A DNA stretch of 64,000 bases from Bifidobacterium subtile (lineage in GTDB: Bacteria; Actinomycetota; Actinomycetes; Actinomycetales; Bifidobacteriaceae): NCBI RefSeq assembly GCF_000741775.1, contig NZ_JGZR01000016.1:124193-188192 (forward strand), in the 5' to 3' direction. Under the pieces are notes generated by a model. The model saw nothing but the letters and a program-made list of their open reading frames with translations. It was not told where the DNA came from and made no database searches. Below are positions 20,115 through 29,215 of this stretch, piece by piece. Each line of letters starts with the position of its first letter. The stretch's first letter is position 1. A program made the position numbers and the translations under genes.

Positions 20115-22868
20115 ATGACACAACAGAAAACACAAACCGCGGTTGCGGCTGACGAGCAAACGCCCGTCGCCGCGCCCGTCCAGCTGCCGGAGGAGCACGA
20201 GCTCCCCGCGTCGCTGCAGCACGACATGGATCTATGTCTGGAGATTCTGCGCGACGTGGTCGGGGAATTCAACCCCGATCTGCTCGGCGCGTTCGACACC
20301 GTCCGCGAACACGTGGTGGCCGACAGCGACGCGCAGTACAGCGGCCAGGCACAACCCGAATCCGGGGAAAGCGGTCTGGACAAGGCCCGCGAGATCATCG
20401 ACTCGATGAATCTGCACGACGCCCAGCTACTCGCCCGGGCGTTCACCACATACTTCCACTTGGCGAATCTGTGCGAGGAGAACTACCGCGTCAGCTCGCT
20501 GCATCAGCGCGAAGCCAAGGTCAGCGACGATCAGGCCGTCGACCCGGTAAATGAGCTGACCGGCACCTATCACCAGATCATCGTCGAGATGGGTCCGGCG
20601 AAGGCTAAGGCATTGCTCGACAAGCTCGAGTTCCACCCGGTGTTCACCGCGCATCCGACCGAGGCCCGGCGCAAGGCCGTGGCAGGCAAGATCCGCCGCA
20701 TCGTGATTCTGCTCAGCAACGATTCGATGCTGGGCGGCTCCAATAAGAAGGAGAACCGCCGCCGGCTCTACAACGAGATCGACGCCCTGCTGCGCACCTC
20801 GCCGATCGCGCTGAAGAAGCCGACTCCGGTCGAGGAGTCGAACACCATCCTCGATATCTTCGACGACACGCTGTTCGACACGATTCCCAAGGTCTACCGC
20901 CGCTTCGACGACTGGGTGCTGGGAGACAAGGCCGGGCTCGTCGAGCCGGTGTGCCCCGCCTTCTTCCACCCGGGCAGCTGGATCGGCTCCGACCGCGACG
21001 GCAACCCGAACGTCACCGCCAAGGTCAGCCGCAAGGTAGCCCGCAAGTTCACCGATCACGCCGTCGCAGCGCTTGAGAACGCGACCCGTACCGTCGGCCG
21101 CAACCTGACGATGGAATCGGGCACGACCCCGCCCAGCGACGAGCTGATGCAGCTGTGGAGCCATCTCAAGGAGATGAGCGAGCGGCTGACCGACAAGGCC
21201 ACGCTGATTTCCACGCAGGAGCCGCACCGCGCGACCATGCTCGTGATGGCCGACAAGCTGCACTACACGATCGAGCGCGACGCCGACCTCATGTACCATA
21301 GCTGCGATGATTTCGTCGCCGACCTCAAGATCGTCCAGCGTTCGCTCGCCGCAGCCGGCGATCCGCGCGCCGCGTATGGCCCGGTTCAGGACTTGATCTG
21401 GAAGGCCGAGACCTTCGGCTTCCACATGGTCGAGATGGAGTTCCGTCAGCATTCGCTGGTGCATACGCGCGCGTTGGAGGATATCCGCGAGCACGGCCTG
21501 CACGGCGAGCGCGGCGAGCTGAAGCCCATGACGCACGAGGTGCTCGACACCTTCCGTGCGCTCGGCTCGATCCAGAAGCGCAACGGCATGAAGGCCGCGC
21601 GCCGCTACATCATCTCCTTCACCAAGTCGGCGCAGAACATCCGCGACGTGTACGAGCTCAACCGCATGGCGTTCTCGCACCCCGAAGACGTGCCGACCAT
21701 CGACGTGATCCCGCTGTTCGAACAGCTGCAGGATCTCGAGAATTCCGTCGACGTGCTCGAGGAAATGATCAAGATCCCCGAGGTGCAGGCCCGGCTCAAG
21801 GCCACCGGCGGCAAGATGGAAGTCATGCTCGGCTACTCGGATTCCTCCAAGGACGCCGGCCCGACCACCGCCACGCTTGCTCTGCATTCCGCGCAGGACC
21901 GCATCGCCAAGTGGGCGAAGGGCCATGACATCGATCTGACGCTGTTCCATGGTCGCGGCGGTGCCGTCGGCCGAGGCGGCGGCCCCGCGAACCGCGCCGT
22001 GCTGGCACAGCCGGTCGGCTCGGTCAACTGCCGCTTCAAGCTCACCGAGCAGGGCGAGATCATCTTCGCCCGGTATGGCAACCCCGTGCTCGCCGTGCGC
22101 CACGTCGAATCGGTCGCGGCCGCCACGATGTTGCAGTCCGCGCCGAGCGTGGAGAAGATCAACACCGAGATGACCGAGAAGTATGCGGATATGGCGAATA
22201 CGCTGAGCGATATCTCGCACAAGCGCTTCCTCGATCTCATCCAGGCCGACGATTTCGCCCCGTGGTTCTCCACCGTGACGCCGCTGACCGAGGTCGGTCT
22301 GCTGCCGATCGGCTCGCGCCCCGCCAAACGAGGCCTTGGCGCGAAATCGCTCGACGATCTGCGCACGATTCCCTGGGTGTTCTCCTGGGCGCAGGCGCGC
22401 ATCAACCTCGCCGCATGGTACGGCCTGGGAACGGCCTGCGAGCAGTTCGGCGACCTCGATGCGCTGCGTGCGGCGTACAAGGAGTGGCCGCTGTTCACCA
22501 CCTTCATCGACAACATCGAGATGTCGATCGCGAAGACGGACGAGCGCATCGCCAAGATGTACCTGGCGCTGGGCGACCGCGACGATCTGCGCGACAAGGT
22601 GCTTGAGGAGATGGAGCTGACCCGCAAGTGGGTGCTGCTCATCGTCGACGACGAATGGCCGCTGCAGCATCGTCACGTGCTGGGCCGGGCCGTGCGTATC
22701 CGCTCGCCGTACGTCGACGCGCTGTCGGTCACGCAGGTGCTCGCGCTGAGGACGCTGCGCAAGAAGGTGGACAAGGAAGAGCTGAGCGAAAGCCAGCAGG
22801 CCGGGTTCATCTACCTGATCCTGTGCACCGTTTCGGGAGTCGCCGCCGGCCTGCAGAACACGGGCTGA
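20115..22868 (+). CDS. ppc: phosphoenolpyruvate carboxylase
   Basis: Adds bicarbonate to PEP to give oxaloacetate, the anaplerotic supply for aspartate and glutamate families; cytoplasmic homotetramer. The 917-residue length fits. Catalytic motifs are VFTAHPTEARR (His, about 180), LGYSDSSKDAG, FHGRGGAVGRGGGP, and a C-terminal end NTG. The ATG at 20115 has an excellent AAAGGAGG site; the longer frame at 19995 is not supported. The next gene downstream is a carbonic anhydrase in the same direction, which makes the bicarbonate this enzyme needs. Confidence 0.97.
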   Translation: MTQQKTQTAVAADEQTPVAAPVQLPEEHELPASLQHDMDLCLEILRDVVGEFNPDLLGAFDTVREHVVADSDAQYSGQAQPESGESGLDKAREIIDSMNLHDAQLLARAFTTYFHLANLCEENYRVSSLHQREAKVSDDQAVDPVNELTGTYHQIIVEMGPAKAKALLDKLEFHPVFTAHPTEARRKAVAGKIRRIVILLSNDSMLGGSNKKENRRRLYNEIDALLRTSPIALKKPTPVEESNTILDIFDDTLFDTIPKVYRRFDDWVLGDKAGLVEPVCPAFFHPGSWIGSDRDGNPNVTAKVSRKVARKFTDHAVAALENATRTVGRNLTMESGTTPPSDELMQLWSHLKEMSERLTDKATLISTQEPHRATMLVMADKLHYTIERDADLMYHSCDDFVADLKIVQRSLAAAGDPRAAYGPVQDLIWKAETFGFHMVEMEFRQHSLVHTRALEDIREHGLHGERGELKPMTHEVLDTFRALGSIQKRNGMKAARRYIISFTKSAQNIRDVYELNRMAFSHPEDVPTIDVIPLFEQLQDLENSVDVLEEMIKIPEVQARLKATGGKMEVMLGYSDSSKDAGPTTATLALHSAQDRIAKWAKGHDIDLTLFHGRGGAVGRGGGPANRAVLAQPVGSVNCRFKLTEQGEIIFARYGNPVLAVRHVESVAAATMLQSAPSVEKINTEMTEKYADMANTLSDISHKRFLDLIQADDFAPWFSTVTPLTEVGLLPIGSRPAKRGLGAKSLDDLRTIPWVFSWAQARINLAAWYGLGTACEQFGDLDALRAAYKEWPLFTTFIDNIEMSIAKTDERIAKMYLALGDRDDLRDKVLEEMELTRKWVLLIVDDEWPLQHRHVLGRAVRIRSPYVDALSVTQVLALRTLRKKVDKEELSESQQAGFIYLILCTVSGVAAGLQNTG

Positions 22869-22961
22869 TTCGGGTGTGATCCGGATCCGGACGGATGAGA
22901 GCGGTTGCGCATGATTGCGCACGCCGCGGTCCGTCCGGCTTTATCCGGCATAAACGCCGTA

Positions 22962-22997
22962 GGGCGGGTCGGGAATTTACGGGTTCCCGGCCCGCCC
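22962..22997 (+). terminator. ppc terminator
   Basis: Arms 22962-22975 and 22984-22997 pair over 14 bases with one G-U pair and an 8-base loop, followed by a T-rich run at about 23005-23030. The 378-bp gap to the carbonic anhydrase gene holds this terminator and the next promoter. Confidence 0.8.
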
Positions 22998-23246
22998 CGC
23001 GCGATTTTTTGGGGTTTTAGGTTTTTGGGGGAGGGGGCTGCGGGATTCGTATGCAGAGGTTCGCGACGGTGTGCGCCTAGGCTGGGCGTGGTGGACCCGC
23101 GCTGATTGTGATTGTTTACATCATTTATATTCGTGCGCGACTATCATGGCGAAAGGCTATGCACGAACGGCCGCAATTGACGATACGACAATAGCCGACA
23201 CGACGACAAGCCAAAACGACGCGATGTGCCGAATGAGAGGAAAGCC

Positions 23247-23933
23247 ATGACCGACGAACCCGATGCGCAACCCGAACAATCCGAGCAATCCGACTTGACC
23301 GAAGCGAAGGCCACGGCCGCGTGGAGCCGCATGCTGGCCGGCAATCGCCGGTTCTCGCAGGGCGATGCCGAGCACCCGTGGCAAGACAAGGAGACGCGCG
23401 AATCGCTCATCGACGCGCAGCATCCGGATGCGGCGGTGCTCTCCTGCTCAGATTCACGTGTGCCTCCCGAGATCGTCTTCGACCAGGGATTGGGCGATAT
23501 GTTCACGATTCGCACGGCCGGCGAAGTGCTCGACGATGCGGTTGTCGCCTCGCTCGAATTCGCCGTGGAAGCGCTCAAGGTCAGCCTGCTCGTCGTGCTC
23601 GGGCACGAGCATTGCGGCGCAGTCGCCTCGACGGTCGCCCAGCTTAAGACGCTGATTGACGATTCGACTCGTGCCGGCCAGACCGATCTCGCCAAGACCA
23701 TCGCCGAATCGGATTCGATCATCACGCGCTCAGTCGGCGCTTCGATTCAGGCCGCCCGCGAATCCGACCTCACCAGCACCGACGACTTCGAGCGCGTGCA
23801 CGTCGCCCGCACCATCGAAGCACTCGTCAGCGGCTCCGCAACCATCCGCCAGGCCATCGCCGAGCAGCGGGTGACCATCGTCGGCGCCCGCTACCAGGTC
23901 ACCAACGGCAAAGTCGAAGTCCTGTCGTTCTAA
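23247..23933 (+). CDS. beta-class carbonic anhydrase
   Basis: Interconverts carbon dioxide and bicarbonate; zinc enzyme, cytoplasmic. The 228-residue product has the zinc and catalytic dyad motif CSDSR (Cys67, Asp69, Arg71) and the second zinc motif HEHCGA (His120, Cys123). The start at 23247 follows AGGAAAG; the frame is open to 23226. Position just after ppc suggests it secures bicarbonate for oxaloacetate and fatty-acid synthesis in a carbon-dioxide-requiring fermenter. It has its own promoter region after the ppc terminator. Confidence 0.93.
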   Translation: MTDEPDAQPEQSEQSDLTEAKATAAWSRMLAGNRRFSQGDAEHPWQDKETRESLIDAQHPDAAVLSCSDSRVPPEIVFDQGLGDMFTIRTAGEVLDDAVVASLEFAVEALKVSLLVVLGHEHCGAVASTVAQLKTLIDDSTRAGQTDLAKTIAESDSIITRSVGASIQAARESDLTSTDDFERVHVARTIEALVSGSATIRQAIAEQRVTIVGARYQVTNGKVEVLSF

Positions 23934-24089
23934 GCGATCCAGACGACGAAACGGCCATATGCGAGTAAGAGCATTATGCCGCTTAGCATTTCACCGTGTT
24001 CGGTTTGCCTGTGCATGCCGCTGTCATGGCTATACCGCCGCGATGTATCACTTTTGCAGGCAGTTAAGGGTGCGTGCGACCGGTAGGCA

Positions 24090-24475
24090 CATCTATTAAG
24101 CACATCTGGGATGATTACACAGATTTGCATGTTCAGACGGCCCTTTGCTGACTCTTGGGAATGGCGGTATTCCGCCAAAACGCGCTATGGCGAATTCGTC
24201 GGCTACTTGGCGAAGTGCTTAATACGCGAAAAAAGTGCTGAATAGACGCCCACAGCGGTCGCGTCGGCGGCAACCACGAAAATCGCGGCATCGGCACCAC
24301 AATCCGGCACTACTTTCATCTATTCAGCACTTTTTTCGCGTATTCAGCACTTGCGAAAGTACAAGCCCGTCATGCTTCGACACGGATTCGCGGCATTCCG
24401 CCGATTATGGGTACATGCCAATGTCTGTGAAGACCCTGTTGACACGGCCATACGCGGAAATCTGCTTAATAGATG
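24090..24475. repeat. 386-bp nested palindromic element, copy A
   Basis: Bounded by a perfect 13-bp inverted repeat (24090-24102 and 24463-24475). Inside lies a second, 34-bp inverted repeat (24212-24245 against 24320-24354) with two or three mismatches, and a central spacer of about 75 bp. A 26-bp block at 24199-24224 is identical to 27815-27840 in copy B and at the same distance from the left end. The 834-bp gap between the carbonic anhydrase and ATPase genes holds this element and no convincing gene. It looks like a MITE-type or structured-RNA element. Confidence 0.75.
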
Positions 24476-24767
24476 AAGAGGGACAGTCATTGCCGCTCCT
24501 GTGCTCTGTGAACCGCCCGACCACAGATTGCTGGTTGCAAGCCGTTGCCGGCGAACCGTTCACTTGCGTCGCCTTTCTTACGGTAGTTGGACCCTGCCGT
24601 AAAAACTGTAACGTTTTACAGGTCCATTATGTAACATTTCGTACGCCAGCCTCACGTTAGCGTGCAAAAGACGACGCTGAACACCGATTGTCGACGATAT
24701 ATCACGGATTGCAGTCGTCGATCGTAATCCGCAAATTGCGAACCGCAGACCATAAACCGTACGCCGC

Positions 24768-25910
24768 CTAAAGCGCACGCAAGTACTCGCCCAGATGCGG
24801 CACGGCGAATTCCACGTAACCGTGATCGGCCGGCCGGATGAGCTTGTCCTTGATGAGGATTGCGCGGTATTTGCCCACCCAGCTGCGGCTTCGACGCGTA
24901 CGCTCGGCGATGTCAGCCACTCTCGTGGGATTCGGCGAGTCCTCAGCCATCGCAGTGAGAAACAGCCGTTCAGCACCCGTCGTGCCATTCAATGCCGGAG
25001 CGCATACGGCATCCTCAAAGGCTAGCATCGCATCGCCAGCCCCCGCGTTCACGTCGTCAGCAGTGATGACAGCGGAGCCCCGCCGCTGCGCGGACTGCCA
25101 CATGTAATACCCCACGAGCTGCATTATGTACGGGTAGCCCTCCGAGCGACGGGCGGCATCGAGCGCATCGTCATTGCTGATGGTTTTGCCGGATTCAGCG
25201 ACGCTCTGGACGAATGCGCTTCTGACGTCCGGCAGCGGCACATTGTCAAGCTCACGTCGCAACGCGCGGCGCAGGAACGTCGTTACTTCGTTATCAAGCA
25301 AATCGTTGACCATGTACGGCAGCCCGGCGAAGACGATGGCGACGCCCTTCTTCTCGGCATCAGGCGTATCGCTTTCGTCGGTGTCGATGATGACGTGCTG
25401 CACGGCCGTAGCAATCGCCACAAGATCCTCGCGCGACGCGGCCTGCGTCTCATCAATGGTGATGAGAATGCCTTTGCCTTTGCCGATCTTTCGACTGCCG
25501 AGCCATTCGTTGAGCGCATTGCGCAGCGTCAACGGACTGGTCTGCGCGGAGAAATGCGCCTGTCCGAGGCTGGCGGAGATGATGCCTGGGACAGCCACCG
25601 TCGGGCTGATTTCCGCCTCGTCAAGCCGTAACTTTTCAGGCGTCAGCGCCGCCACCAGCCGCGCAACCAATCCTTGAGAAGCAGTTTCCGCGATGGTCTC
25701 CCAATGCTGCGCCTTGGCGATGCGCCGAAATTCGGTGAGCATGACCGTCTTGCCGAAGCCGCGCTGCCCCGTGACGAGCATGATGCGCCCCGGCGCGCCG
25801 ACGCCGTTTTTCAGCGATTCGGAAAAGTCATCGATAATCGTCTGCCGTCCGATGAGTATGGGCGGCATCTTGCCAGCCGTCGGCTTGAATGGATTGGCTT
25901 CCGCTGCCAT
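24768..25910 (-). CDS. AAA-type ATPase with C-terminal winged helix
   Basis: The 380-residue product has a P-loop GQRGFGKT (residues 48-55), a Walker B ITIDETQAA, and an archaeal-style AAA_16/STAND-like ATPase fold. A winged-helix-like region ends the protein (RVADIAERTRRSRSWVGKY). Proteins of this layout are widespread single genes of unknown role, some linked to mobile elements. The ATG at 25910 has AAGGAGG seven bases upstream. The ribosome site overlaps the first unit of a 3 x 9-bp tandem repeat (25921-25947). It is divergent from the CBS-domain gene. Confidence 0.75.
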   Translation of the reverse strand: MAAEANPFKPTAGKMPPILIGRQTIIDDFSESLKNGVGAPGRIMLVTGQRGFGKTVMLTEFRRIAKAQHWETIAETASQGLVARLVAALTPEKLRLDEAEISPTVAVPGIISASLGQAHFSAQTSPLTLRNALNEWLGSRKIGKGKGILITIDETQAASREDLVAIATAVQHVIIDTDESDTPDAEKKGVAIVFAGLPYMVNDLLDNEVTTFLRRALRRELDNVPLPDVRSAFVQSVAESGKTISNDDALDAARRSEGYPYIMQLVGYYMWQSAQRRGSAVITADDVNAGAGDAMLAFEDAVCAPALNGTTGAERLFLTAMAEDSPNPTRVADIAERTRRSRSWVGKYRAILIKDKLIRPADHGYVEFAVPHLGEYLRAL

Positions 25911-25920
25911 ATTGCGCCTC

Positions 25921-25947
25921 CTTGTGTGACTTGTGTAGCTTGTGTAG
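25921..25947. repeat. 3 x 9-bp tandem repeat next to the ATPase ribosome site
   Basis: CTTGTGTGA, CTTGTGTAG, CTTGTGTAG in a row. A second pair of direct repeats, ACGATTACATAC, lies at 26016-26027 and 26036-26047 in the same divergent promoter region. They could be operator sites or slippage-prone. Confidence 0.6.
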
Positions 25948-26139
25948 CCGTACGTCCCATACCCTGCGTACATGACGCGCTGCACACCATATACCACGAA
26001 TGCATACCATATTACACGATTACATACTACAATATACGATTACATACCATCATGTACTCTCTCGCTGAAGGCTGGGCTGGCAGCCAAACCGGTCCAAAGC
26101 CACACCCCAAAGACCGGGCACTCCCCTAGAGTGGAGTTC

Positions 26140-27534
26140 ATGCCTCTTGGTTTGAACATCCTTCTGATTTTCGTCTTCCTCGTGCTCGGCTCCATATTCT
26201 CCGGCACCGAGCTGGCGCTGGTCAGTCTGCGCGGCTCGCAGCTCGACCAGATGGAGCTGGAGGATGCGCGCGGAGCACGCGTGGCCAAAATCGCGCGTGA
26301 CCCGAACACCTTCCTCTCGACCGTGCAGATCGGCGTGACGCTGTCCGGCTTCCTGTCGGCATCCTTCGGTGAATCCTCGATTTCGCCGTTCATCGTGCCG
26401 GTCGTCGTGGGCTGGGGCGTACCGCAGAACGCGGCGGCGCCGCTGACCACCATCGTGCTGACGCTGATCATTTCTTACTGCTCGATCGTCATCTCGGAAA
26501 TGGTGCCCAAGCGCATCGCCATGCAGCGCACCGAGCAGATCGCGCGCGCCGTGGTACCCGCCATCGACGCCTTCGCCAAAATCACGAAACCTATCATCTG
26601 GCTCATCGGCAAGAACACGAACGGCATTGTGCGGCTGCTCGGCTTCGACCCCAACGAGACCGAAAGCGAGGTCTCCGACGAGGAGCTGCGCGTGCTGGTC
26701 AACTCGAATTCGCGGCTGAGCATGGACGAGCGCACGATTCTGGACGATGTATTCGACGCTTCGGAGACCATCGTGGCCGAGGTCATGCGCCCGCGCGCCG
26801 ACGTGGTCTTCCTCGATGGCGCGCAGCCGCTGGCCGAGGCCGCGGCCTACGTGCGCGAGATGCCGTATTCGCGCTATCCGGTCACCGGCAAGGATTTCGA
26901 TGATGTGCTCGGCTTCGTGCATGTGCGCGATCTGCTCGATGTACGCGACCCCAACGCCCGCACCGTCGCCGACGTGACCCGCGAGGGCATCGCGCTGCCC
27001 GGCACCTCGAAGATCCTGCCGAGCCTGAGCCTGCTGCGCAAGCGCGGCATCCATCTGGCCGTCGTCATCGACGAATACGGCGGCACCGATGGCATCGTCA
27101 CTTTGGAGGATATGACCGAAGAACTCGTGGGCGACATCCGCGACGAATACGACCTGCCCGAGGAGCCGCGCCACAGCGGCAACGGCAGCGCTCCGGGCGC
27201 GTTCGTCAACGGCGTGGCCACGATTGACGGCGGCATGACCATCGAGGACTTCGCGGATCTGACCGGCATCGAACTGGGCGACGGCCCGTACGAGACCGTC
27301 GCCGGCTACTTCCTAGCCCACACCGGCCGCATGGGGGCCGTGGGCGAGGTGCTGCACTCTGATGACGGCTACGATATGGTCGTCACCGAGGTCGATCACC
27401 GCCGCATCGAAACGCTGGAAGTGCGCAAGCATGTCGGCGATGCGGGAAGTGCGAATGACCAGATTCTGACTGCTTCTGCTAATTCCGCTGCTTTTGCTCA
27501 TCCCACAGCGGAGCAGGCACCGACCAAGGCGTGA
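26140..27534 (+). CDS. CNNM/CorC-type membrane protein with CBS pair
   Basis: The 464-residue product has an N-terminal DUF21 (CNNM) membrane domain with three or four helices (about 1-190), two CBS domains (about 210-330, motifs IVAEVMRPRADVVFL and AVVIDEYGGTDGIVTLEDM) and a C-terminal CorC/HlyC domain (about 370-450). Relatives are annotated hemolysin C or magnesium/cobalt efflux proteins; magnesium export or sensing is the best-supported function. The start at 26140 is the ATG just before the first helix, with a close GGAG; GTG at 26131 is possible. The Ala-rich last 30 residues are unconserved in appearance. Confidence 0.88.
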   Translation: MPLGLNILLIFVFLVLGSIFSGTELALVSLRGSQLDQMELEDARGARVAKIARDPNTFLSTVQIGVTLSGFLSASFGESSISPFIVPVVVGWGVPQNAAAPLTTIVLTLIISYCSIVISEMVPKRIAMQRTEQIARAVVPAIDAFAKITKPIIWLIGKNTNGIVRLLGFDPNETESEVSDEELRVLVNSNSRLSMDERTILDDVFDASETIVAEVMRPRADVVFLDGAQPLAEAAAYVREMPYSRYPVTGKDFDDVLGFVHVRDLLDVRDPNARTVADVTREGIALPGTSKILPSLSLLRKRGIHLAVVIDEYGGTDGIVTLEDMTEELVGDIRDEYDLPEEPRHSGNGSAPGAFVNGVATIDGGMTIEDFADLTGIELGDGPYETVAGYFLAHTGRMGAVGEVLHSDDGYDMVVTEVDHRRIETLEVRKHVGDAGSANDQILTASANSAAFAHPTAEQAPTKA

Positions 27535-27551
27535 CGTGAGCTGCTGGCACA

Positions 27552-27615
27552 TGCGCCTGTCGATCCGCATCTGTTCGGGCGGGTGCTAATTACCAAGCGC
27601 TAATCGACAGGCGCA
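27552..27615 (+). terminator. hairpin after the CBS protein gene
   Basis: A 13-bp perfect inverted repeat (27552-27564, 27603-27615) with a 38-base loop that contains a small repeat (GTGCTAAT and GCGCTAAT). A likely terminator or stabiliser. Confidence 0.5.
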
Positions 27616-27707
27616 AACCCCGACTTTGCAACGATATATGCAGTTCGAGCGTCCTCCTTGTCTGCAAAACCCGCGAGCTCTCATTCCGCACCGCACGTCC
27701 TTCATAT

Positions 27708-28099
27708 ATTTAGTAAGCAGATTTTGCAAAATTGCGTGGCATATGCCCCGTATTGGTCGGATATCAAATCACAGAAATGGCGGAATTGCAACAAAACGCA
27801 GTATGCTCGTTTTCTCGGCTACTTGGCGAAGTGCTTAATAGCCGAAAAATCTGCTTACTCAATGGTGTGACAGCATCTTCATCCAGTTTTCACCTTGCGC
27901 CCATAGTATTTCCTCGCGCAACCCATGCCGCAATCGTTGTTTTCATCTATTCAGCAGTTTTTTCGTCTATTAAGCAGTTACGAAAGTATGCGACCTAAAG
28001 ACCTTCGCACGATTATTGGTATTCCGCCATTTCTGTGCGTATAAGAAAGATCTCGAAACCGCGTATCAGCGATTTTGTACATCAATGTGCTTACTAAAT
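27708..28099. repeat. 392-bp nested palindromic element, copy B
   Basis: Outer 12-bp inverted repeat at 27708-27719 and 28088-28099. A perfect 17-bp inverted repeat (27771-27787 and 28021-28037, approximate ends) lies inside, with further weaker arms containing CTGCTTA/TAAGCAG. It shares the 26-bp block at 27815-27840 with copy A, and both copies carry AATGGCGG and AAAACGC just before it. The 777-bp gap between the CBS gene and dps holds this element and no recognisable gene. Confidence 0.75.
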
Positions 28100-28311
28100 G
28101 ACAGCCATAGCAGCCGCATCACCAGATGCTGAGGAAAACATGTCGCCTTTCGTCCTCTGTTTGACGAAATCGCACTTACACGGCCACAAACCGGCAAATG
28201 CCGGATTTCGCCGAATGCGAAGTTCGCACGATAGCGGGCGTGGCTGCACGCAGCCACAGCCAAGACCGCTAGGATGGAAGTACTGTGTTCATTGACAGGA
28301 AGGAATGAATT

Positions 28312-28791
28312 ATGGCACTTGAATTTGTGGTTCCCGGACTGGACGAGGCTGCCTCCGAGAAGATCGTCTCCATTTTGCAGAATCGTTTGAGCCAGGAGCA
28401 GGAAGCGTCCCTGGTGCTCAAGCACGCGCATTGGAATGTGACCGGCCCGAGCTTCATCGGCGTGCACGAGATGCTCGATCCGCAGATCGATATCGTGCGC
28501 AATCAGGCCGATGAGACGGCAGAGCGCATCGCCACCCTCGGCGGCAGCCCGGACGGCCGTCCCGACGCGATTCTGCGCAATCGCACCTGGAAGGGCGTGG
28601 ACCTGACCGGCCGCCACTCCACGACGGATTATCTGAAGGCGCTGTGCGACTTCTACGACCAGCTCATCGCCGATGACCGCGAGGCCATCAAGGAGCTCGA
28701 CGAACTTGACGTGATCAGCTCGAACATCGTGCAGGATCACGTGCAGGATCTCGAAAAGTTCCAGTGGTTCATGCGCAGCCACTTGGTGTGA
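28312..28791 (+). CDS. dps: Dps-family ferritin-like DNA-binding protein
   Basis: Forms a dodecameric shell that oxidises and stores iron and protects DNA in starvation or oxidative stress. The 159-residue product fits the family. The ferroxidase ligands sit in LKHAHWNVTGPSF and VHEMLDPQID (His38 or His40, His52, Asp56), with a later DETAERI acidic segment. The start follows AGGAAGG. Bifidobacteria lack catalase, so Dps is expected to matter for peroxide tolerance. Two strong hairpins follow the stop. Confidence 0.93.
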   Translation: MALEFVVPGLDEAASEKIVSILQNRLSQEQEASLVLKHAHWNVTGPSFIGVHEMLDPQIDIVRNQADETAERIATLGGSPDGRPDAILRNRTWKGVDLTGRHSTTDYLKALCDFYDQLIADDREAIKELDELDVISSNIVQDHVQDLEKFQWFMRSHLV

Positions 28792-28828
28792 GCCGCTCGT
28801 TGCACGTATAAACGTGCGAGCATATAAA

Positions 28829-28872
28829 CGGCGGTGCAAGTTACACATTGTGAGGTGAAACTTGCACCGCCG
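28829..28872 (+). terminator. first dps terminator hairpin
   Basis: A 14-bp perfect inverted repeat (28829-28842, 28859-28872) with a 16-base loop, 37 bp after the dps stop. Confidence 0.7.
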
Positions 28873-28881
28873 CAGTTTCCC

Positions 28882-28925
28882 AGCGGGGTGGGGCCAGCGA
28901 TTCGATTCGCTGGCCCCACCCCGCT
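28882..28925 (+). terminator. second dps terminator hairpin
   Basis: A 19-bp perfect, GC-rich inverted repeat (28882-28900, 28907-28925) with a 6-base loop, directly after the first hairpin. The rest of the 424-bp gap to the SDR gene is AT-richer and holds one further dispersed hairpin at 29137. Confidence 0.75.
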
Positions 28926-29136
28926 GCTATGTCATGATTACACGGTTACTGTCACCGGAAATGCAAGCTTTGGCCTTCTACTTTACAATTTATCGGACTC
29001 ATACTTAATAATTTATCGGATTATTGTGGTGTATTGCTGCTATATCAGCATCGCGAAGAATGGGATGCTTCGACTGAGATCGGACGAATGAAGACTGCTA
29101 ACGCGGCGTTTACGCTAGCTACTAGAACGCGCTGGT

Positions 29137-29188
29137 CCTCGTATTGTCGTCACGCAAACCAACCTGTTTGTGTGACGACAGCACGAGG
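29137..29188. repeat. hairpin repeat, family member 3
   Basis: Arms 29137-29159 and 29166-29188 pair over 23 positions with three mismatches. The stem core TGTCGTCACGCAAAC matches the hairpins at 11597 and 11660, and ACTAGAAC occurs beside both loci (11703 and 29121). It precedes the 3' end of the leftward SDR gene, where it could terminate. Confidence 0.7.
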
Positions 29189-29215
29189 ATCAGAAACGAA
29201 GAAGCCGAAACCTTC

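Noticed and set aside
20427-22922. Long leftward open frame of 831 codons opposite ppc
   Set aside because: Antisense shadow of ppc in GC-rich DNA; Arg/His/Val-rich with no domain.
24090-24475. Possible CRISPR array because of repeated short motifs
   Set aside because: Repeats are inverted and nested rather than regularly spaced direct repeats, and no cas gene is present.
24235-24660. 141-codon rightward frame across palindromic element A
   Set aside because: It runs through inverted-repeat DNA, has no ribosome site and no recognisable domain.
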